A DNA stretch of 64,000 nt, from positions 2,852,001-2,916,000 of the forward strand of contig CP053160.1 of the NCBI GenBank assembly GCA_014607495.2. The letters are read 5' to 3'. Within the stretch, counting starts at the first letter, position 1. The number at the start of each line of letters is the position of its first letter. Source of the DNA: Carposina sasakii (lineage: Eukaryota > Arthropoda > Insecta > Lepidoptera > Carposinidae). Shown here one piece after another: positions 58,772-64,000 of the stretch. Both the position numbers and the translations under genes were made by a program. Under the pieces are notes generated by a model, which was not told where the DNA came from, made no database searches, and saw only the letters and a list, made by a program, of their open reading frames with translations.

Positions 58772-60199
58772 TTTCGTTTTTAAAAAATTATTTACTATGC
58801 CAAGCCAACAGACTATATTGATTTGATTTTCTGTTCACAATTTGCTGGGGTATCATAACATGGCAAGGTATCTGTTATATATTTATACTAGTCTCTAAAT
58901 GTGGAAACTTTTAAGTGGTAAATAGTTGCTTATGTTGTAATAATCTTAGTTATTGTCAACTGTTTGTTTCCCGAATAAAATAAAATAAAAATAAAATGGT
59001 TATGTTAGCTATGCTGCATACAAGTAAAAAGTACGGATGATAGAATGTAGCAGAAGATGTCAGTTTCGTACGCAAGAATAGAGGAATGTTATAGTAAAGA
59101 ACTGCTTCCAAAGTACCATGATAGCAGAAGGTTTGAAGAGGTGTATATCAGTGGTCGCGTGCGCAGGCAGTGTCGCTGGAGTAAAATGAGTATACCTATA
59201 TTTGAAAGCAACGACTCAAAGTACTAGGGTAGCAGAAGGTTTCAAGTGATGTTTGTAGTCGCGTGCCCGGGAGTAAAAAGGACGCAAGATGCTTAAGGAG
59301 CGTGGCTATGAGTATGTAACTGACAGAACTAGTGCCATCCCTCTCACTTGTCACTTCTCTCTCCCACGAAACATGTTACATACAGCCATTGTCGTTAGTA
59401 GGCAATGCCAAATTAATATTGAACCAGGGATTTGATATTGTTACAAACTACAACCCGCACCACATCACGCATATGAATAATAGGCATAGATATTAAGACA
59501 TTAACTAATTATTATAATATTATTAACTTTGATAAGTTCCGGTTTGCATTTATAAAAGTTGTTGGATTGTTAATATAAATATGAAGATAGAACTATTATG
59601 TTGGACACTCCGTTGTAGACACTGGAAGTTGTAAGACGTTACTCTGCTCGATCTCTGTTCAATATAAAAACATTGCAACGATATAATCTATTTATGGTGA
59701 GTCGGGTTTCTTGCTGCTTCTTTTCCCGAATGTTATATCGCCTGAAGCAGCTTTAACTGTATAAGTGATAAATAAATAGTTCTACATGGCAACTGCGCTG
59801 TTTGACTCCGCATCATAGATATACCGCTGCGCCATCGAGTAATCGTCGGTGACAATCATAGAAATGTATACAAGCTGGAAACAGCGCTTCTTACTAAAAA
59901 CTGCCTCCCAAAAATTTGACCAATTTGACCTTGAAAAACTAGACAGGAAGAAAAGTAGAGTGTACTCACAATTTAATTTTAATGGACATTTCATTCAATG
60001 ACATTTCTACCACGAACAACCCAAGTAACACAGAAAGCATTTTAACAAACGGATAATTAACTTATGTAGAACTTAAGGTTCGTAGAAACTCTTATATGAG
60101 TTTACCGAGCATCTTGATGCTTTATATGAGCATTTTGAAACCATTATGATGCTTTACACTGTATAAGGGGTGGATAATGACATATCAAAATGATTTTGT
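58772..60199. other. Intergenic, nothing recognised
   Basis: No credible exon. A 70-residue minus-strand ORF (59782-59994) has no recognisable features. Confidence 0.45.
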
Positions 60200-60860
60200 A
60201 ATGCCTGTACTTTTAGTGCATCAATAAACAAAGCAGCTTTCAGCTGTTTTTAGTACATTTGGCTCTACAATTGCATTTTTAAGTAGGATATAAATGCTCA
60301 GTGCTGTTTAGCAGCATAAACATAAACCATTGTCATGTAAATCCGCCATACAGCTTTTAGCTGTTTTTGATGTCTAAGGGTCTACAATAGCATTTTTAAA
60401 TAGTAAGATAATGCCTAATGCTGCATAATAGCATAAAATTGTGCTATTATAATGTACCGTAATTCCATTCTACAGGTTTGGGCTGTTTTTAGTGCCCTTC
60501 GTTATTTAATAGCACTTTTAACTAGTAAGGAAATGAGGTTCATAATAATTAGTGGTTTACTAATTTACTAATTTCTATAATCCTGAGGATGTCACGGTTG
60601 TTGGCGAAACATGTGTAGATTATTTATCTAGTTTTTGATTTCGGAATAGTGCAATGTATCGTCTTGCATGCTAGGTGCTCGGGTCTGGTTTCTCGTGGCG
60701 ATTGTAGTTAGTGCAAGTGCCTGTTTTCGCAATTATGAGTTATCAGATCCGAGGGTCAGTGGAGGGTGTAGGGCCCGGTGGTGGGCGCACCCATAGTGAA
60801 TAGTAAGGAAATGCCTAGTATTGCTAAGTAGCATAAACGTGAATCAATATAATGCTTGCA
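60200..60860. repeat. Decayed tandem array, about 120-bp unit, with an insertion
   Basis: Units near 60225, 60345 and 60465 share cagct(t)ttagctgttttt, then a (t)agcatttttaa and tagtaag.aatgc phrase and tagcataaa. The array is cut by about 265 bp of unrelated sequence (60536-60800) flanked by tagtaaggaaatg at 60523-60535 and 60801-60813. It then resumes (ttgctaagtagcataaacgt). Confidence 0.55.
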
Positions 60861-61249
60861 TTTTTGAAGGTCAACTGAGTTCTGTTAAGCAGCTAATTTT
60901 TATGGTGGATACATAATAATTAATAAGTGAAGATTAGATTATCCGTTTCTAAAGAAAAGTAGGAATAATTGCAGAGAACCTAATAGAATTAGTATTGGCC
61001 TAAAAATAGGTAACATAAAATTTGCACAATTTACATTACACATTTACAAAATAAAAAAGGATGGTCTTAGCCATTGTGATATTGTCCGTGATCCTAAAGA
61101 CCTGGAATGTAAATTGGTATATTTACGAGTACATAATTATGAATACGTATATTTCATACCACTATTGCAATAAGAAACGTTGTTTTAAATGCTTTAGTGT
61201 TTTATTTAGATTAAAGGGATTTAACAACTAAATAACCATTAAATATCTT

Positions 61250-61948
61250 TTATTTTATTTGCACAAGTTTTTCCATCGCCCTTTGAAGCTGAGCATAAGA
61301 ACGATAAATGTTTTTGTAATGAACGACAAATGTTTTCTGCTCTATCTGCCAGTAATTGATCCAGTGATATAATATTTCGGTAGCTGTAACGTTACTATAA
61401 TCCATACATGGGTTTCCTTGATTATCTGAAAATTTAAATTTTAGCACCTATACTAAATAGTGATTACAAAATGTTACAGTAATAGGCGCCATCAAGATAG
61501 GCGTTTAAACCTTTTCTGGGTCCACCCAAAGCTACGCAGAGAAAATTATCAATAAAATTAATCCGCTCAGTAAATGGCGGCAGTAGGCGTAAAAGCGAGA
61601 CAGACAGAGTTACTTTCACATTTATAATGTTATATATGATAATAAAAAGTATAACATTTCAAAATAAATTCATTGTAGGGTCGGTCTTTTGTTATGGAAA
61701 AGTATGTGCACCCTACTCAAAAATATACAATACACAGAAAATGTTTAAAAAGTCGCTTCAGAAGCAAATATTGGGATTATGAGGATAAGCAACTAACTAA
61801 ATAAAGTTTTGTGACAAATATTTAAAAAAGCAAGAGTGAATATTGCCTAAAATTTGCCGTTTGAGTTTTTGCCTAGGGCCATAGTTTGGAAATTCAATTT
61901 TGTACTTACGAGTGATATAATAAGTTGGATCCTGGATGCCACTCGCTT
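61250..61948 (-). CDS. Tentative two-exon end of an unidentified small protein gene
   Basis: Minus-strand exon 61250-61425 has a good acceptor (ttttcag) and reads NQGNPCMDYSNVTATEILY, then HWINYWQIEQKTFVVHYKN up to a stop at 61250. A preceding short exon 61910-61948 (acceptor ttgcag, donor gtaagt) joins in phase to give ASGIQDPTYYITH before it. The first exon with a start codon was not found. The reading is protein-like, but no family is recognised. Confidence 0.3.
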
Positions 61949-63031
61949 CTGCAACCACGAATAATACATTTCACTACTATATTTATATCAATACCACCAA
62001 AATATCTTATTTAGTCCACACAAATATGCGAAGCGATTCAAACAAATCGACTTGACGTGATTTGACAAAATTGTCATGTGCTACATAGGGATACCATTAC
62101 ATAGCAACAGAACATTCCCTAAAATACGGAATTTTTGCTACCGCGAAGGTTTGTTTTACTATATTATGTACACTTTATTTATATTACAAATTACATTAAA
62201 TATATTTCATTACTCTATTAAATATGTTAAACATTTTCAAAACGAACCCAAGTTTTTCATGATAATATTATATTTATGCCTTTTTCAACGTCTTTACTTA
62301 CATTATAGGGTATTTTTTTTGCTGTGTAAGGGATCCCTTGTGGGAAAACAAGGGGGGGAGGCTGTCATTTTTTCATGTTTCAATTTCTTGTTCAGAGCTT
62401 GGAATCCATCCTAAGAGGAGATACCAAATCCCTGGTGACAATATCTTCTCCATTTCTATGTATTGAACCCTCGACGTTTTTCATATATCTTTTTAGATAT
62501 TATCCCGAAACAAAGGCAAAGGAAACTATGGCCATGCATCCATTGTTTGGTAAAATGAATGTTGGCAAAATCCTCAATAAATGAATTATGTAACGAAGAG
62601 ATTTGTAGGGTAAGCTCGAACTTTTTCGCCTCCATAATGCTATCGCCACAAGTAAAATTTAGACCCTGAGACGACGAATGTATAAAATAAAACGTGGCGA
62701 TAACTATTCATTAGTCTTCATCAAAGAAGGTGGCCCTGGCACTTTTACTATTACTCACTCTAACTAACGGTACTGTTATGTGATTTTGTTTTCTTTCCTG
62801 TGCGTATCTGTTTAAAAGTAAAATACATATAAATTTAGGGCTTGATGAAAATAAAACAGAATATAAAATAACTTAGTTTATTTTCGTTGTAGTTATTAAT
62901 AAGAAACATCCATTTATCACTCGTAAATCATTTTGTTAGAATATTACAAAGTTGTCTTTAATGATTTAGTTTATTTCGTTAAAGATGTTTTACAATTTAC
63001 TTACATAAAAACAGCTGACCTATATTATTAT

Positions 63032-63308
63032 CAGTGGTCGGAGTAGGTATATTGAATTAAGGTCATTGACATCAAACGTATATGTTAATATGGATACGCC
63101 TCCGAGTTTCCGGATTATTATGATAAAAATAAAATAAAAATACCGAAACTTCGAAATTATTACATGAAACTAGTTAAAAATGTATCAATACTCTCAACGC
63201 TATGCTGCTAGTTTTTGGAAACTCCGGTACATTCCGGAAAAAATGCATGTCCATGTTAGGATATCATGACGCAAGTATGTAAAATCAATATACCTACTCC
63301 GACCACTG
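63032..63308. mobile_element. hAT-like MITE, 277 bp
   Basis: Terminal inverted repeats cagtggtcggagtaggtata / tatacctactccgaccactg. Near-identical 8-base flanks (attattat / tttattat) suggest an 8-bp target duplication. Confidence 0.78.
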
Positions 63309-63598
63309 TTTATTATTAATTCCGAAACATTGAACATATACACATTGCACACTTCATCCAAAATAAGTAAATAACTTAATTGCAAACTAAAAACGCATTT
63401 ACTGCCAAATAGTAACATAGAAAAGTCAATTTGGTTTTATTAGGGCGTATTAAGAACGTAGTCACTAACATCCTTATAAGAACAAATACTTTATTTTTAA
63501 CAGCAAATATGTATATATGTAGTACCTAAAGTACATGGCATTATGTATTCCACAAAGTATATTTTACTAACTTACGACTGACATAGCAACAAACCAAA

Positions 63599-63768
63599 TG
63601 AGGGATTTTCTGAAAAGTTAAAATAACTGTCAAAAATGCATGACATTACCTATATCTCTTACATAGCTCCCCCCTCTTTACCTCTCCAAACAGAATTTCG
63701 CTCACACCATCTATCTAAGAGATTTGTACATTTTTTTACTTTTAATAGTTGTCAGAAAATCTCTCATT
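63599..63768. mobile_element. MITE family G, copy 3
   Basis: Ends gagggattttctgaaaagtt and aatagttgtcagaaaatctc. The interior is the inverse of 25561-25681 and 27015-27176. Confidence 0.7.
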
Positions 63769-63915
63769 GCTAATAATAAATTTCATTTGAGACAAATACT
63801 ACCTAAAATTAAGTATTTATTAAAAATCTTACATCAGTGTACAGTATCCTTTAGAATACATAACGCGCCTTAGCATACTTATGAGCCATTCTTTTGGTAT
63901 TCAGAGTTTAATAAA

Positions 63916-63978
63916 TCACAGTCTTTCGTATAGGTATAAGTAACCGAGATCTTTGGGCGGATTTTCTGAGAGAGCAAC
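63916..63978 (-). CDS. Tentative terminal exon of a gene lying right of the window
   Basis: On the minus strand a good acceptor (cttgttttcag) precedes 63978. In one phase the 20 codons end SENPPKDLGYLYLYERL and stop at 63916. AATAAA follows on the minus strand at 63816-63821. Phase and family cannot be fixed from this alone. Confidence 0.3.
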   Translation of the reverse strand, partial: VALSENPPKDLGYLYLYERL

Positions 63979-64000
63979 CTGAAAACAAGAGAATTTATTT

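Noticed and set aside
59782..59994. 70-residue minus-strand ORF with an acceptor-like ttcctgtctag
   Set aside because: The only upstream donor would give a 31-base intron, and no family resemblance or conserved feature is visible.

Overview
The window is nuclear DNA of an insect, almost certainly a moth or butterfly. It has short exons split by AT-rich introns. It also carries repeat families typical of Lepidoptera: RTE-type LINE 3' ends with the gtccactgctggacgtagg signature, repeats with the gacttcgtccgcgtgg signature, tRNA-derived SINEs, many foldback MITEs and a Tc1-like transposon. No bacterial-type gene, CRISPR array, rRNA or convincing functional tRNA was seen.

Layout. (1) 193-5483, + strand: the last six exons of a coiled-coil protein that starts left of the window. 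It has a run of TQT motifs and ends in a single membrane span with a short lumenal tail. (2) 5484-17784: a 12 kb gene-poor spacer full of MITEs and nested retroposons, including a three-level nest at 10020-11285. (3) 17869-19686, +: a three-exon Hairy/Deadpan-type bHLH-Orange repressor ending in WRPW, best match deadpan. (4) 22633-34958, -: a 16-exon centriolar-satellite gene, CEP131/dilatory. All exons join in frame to a 1311-residue protein. (5) 36014-49162, +: a roughly 29-exon gene whose centre is a tandem array of 21 exons. Nearly all are exactly 99 or 87 bp and all are in phase 1, and together they encode 33/29-residue amphipathic repeats built from 11-mers. This resembles the architecture of perilipin-4, alpha-synuclein and group-3 LEA proteins. 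It is the most interesting locus in the window. (6) 51743-52946, +: the three-exon mitochondrial ribosomal protein gene mRpS18A. (7) 53531-58771: a Tc1-like element with long inverted repeats, broken by a composite element carrying a LINE ORF remnant. A second copy of that composite lies 0.5 kb downstream. (8) 58772-64000: mostly gene-free, with a decayed tandem array, MITEs and two tentative minus-strand exons (61250-61948 and 63916-63978).

The genes do not form a pathway. dila and the 11-mer gene are divergent, sharing about 1 kb of upstream sequence. Exon boundaries were set by GT/AG signals and by frame continuity across joins. Family names rest on recognised motifs, not on a database search.
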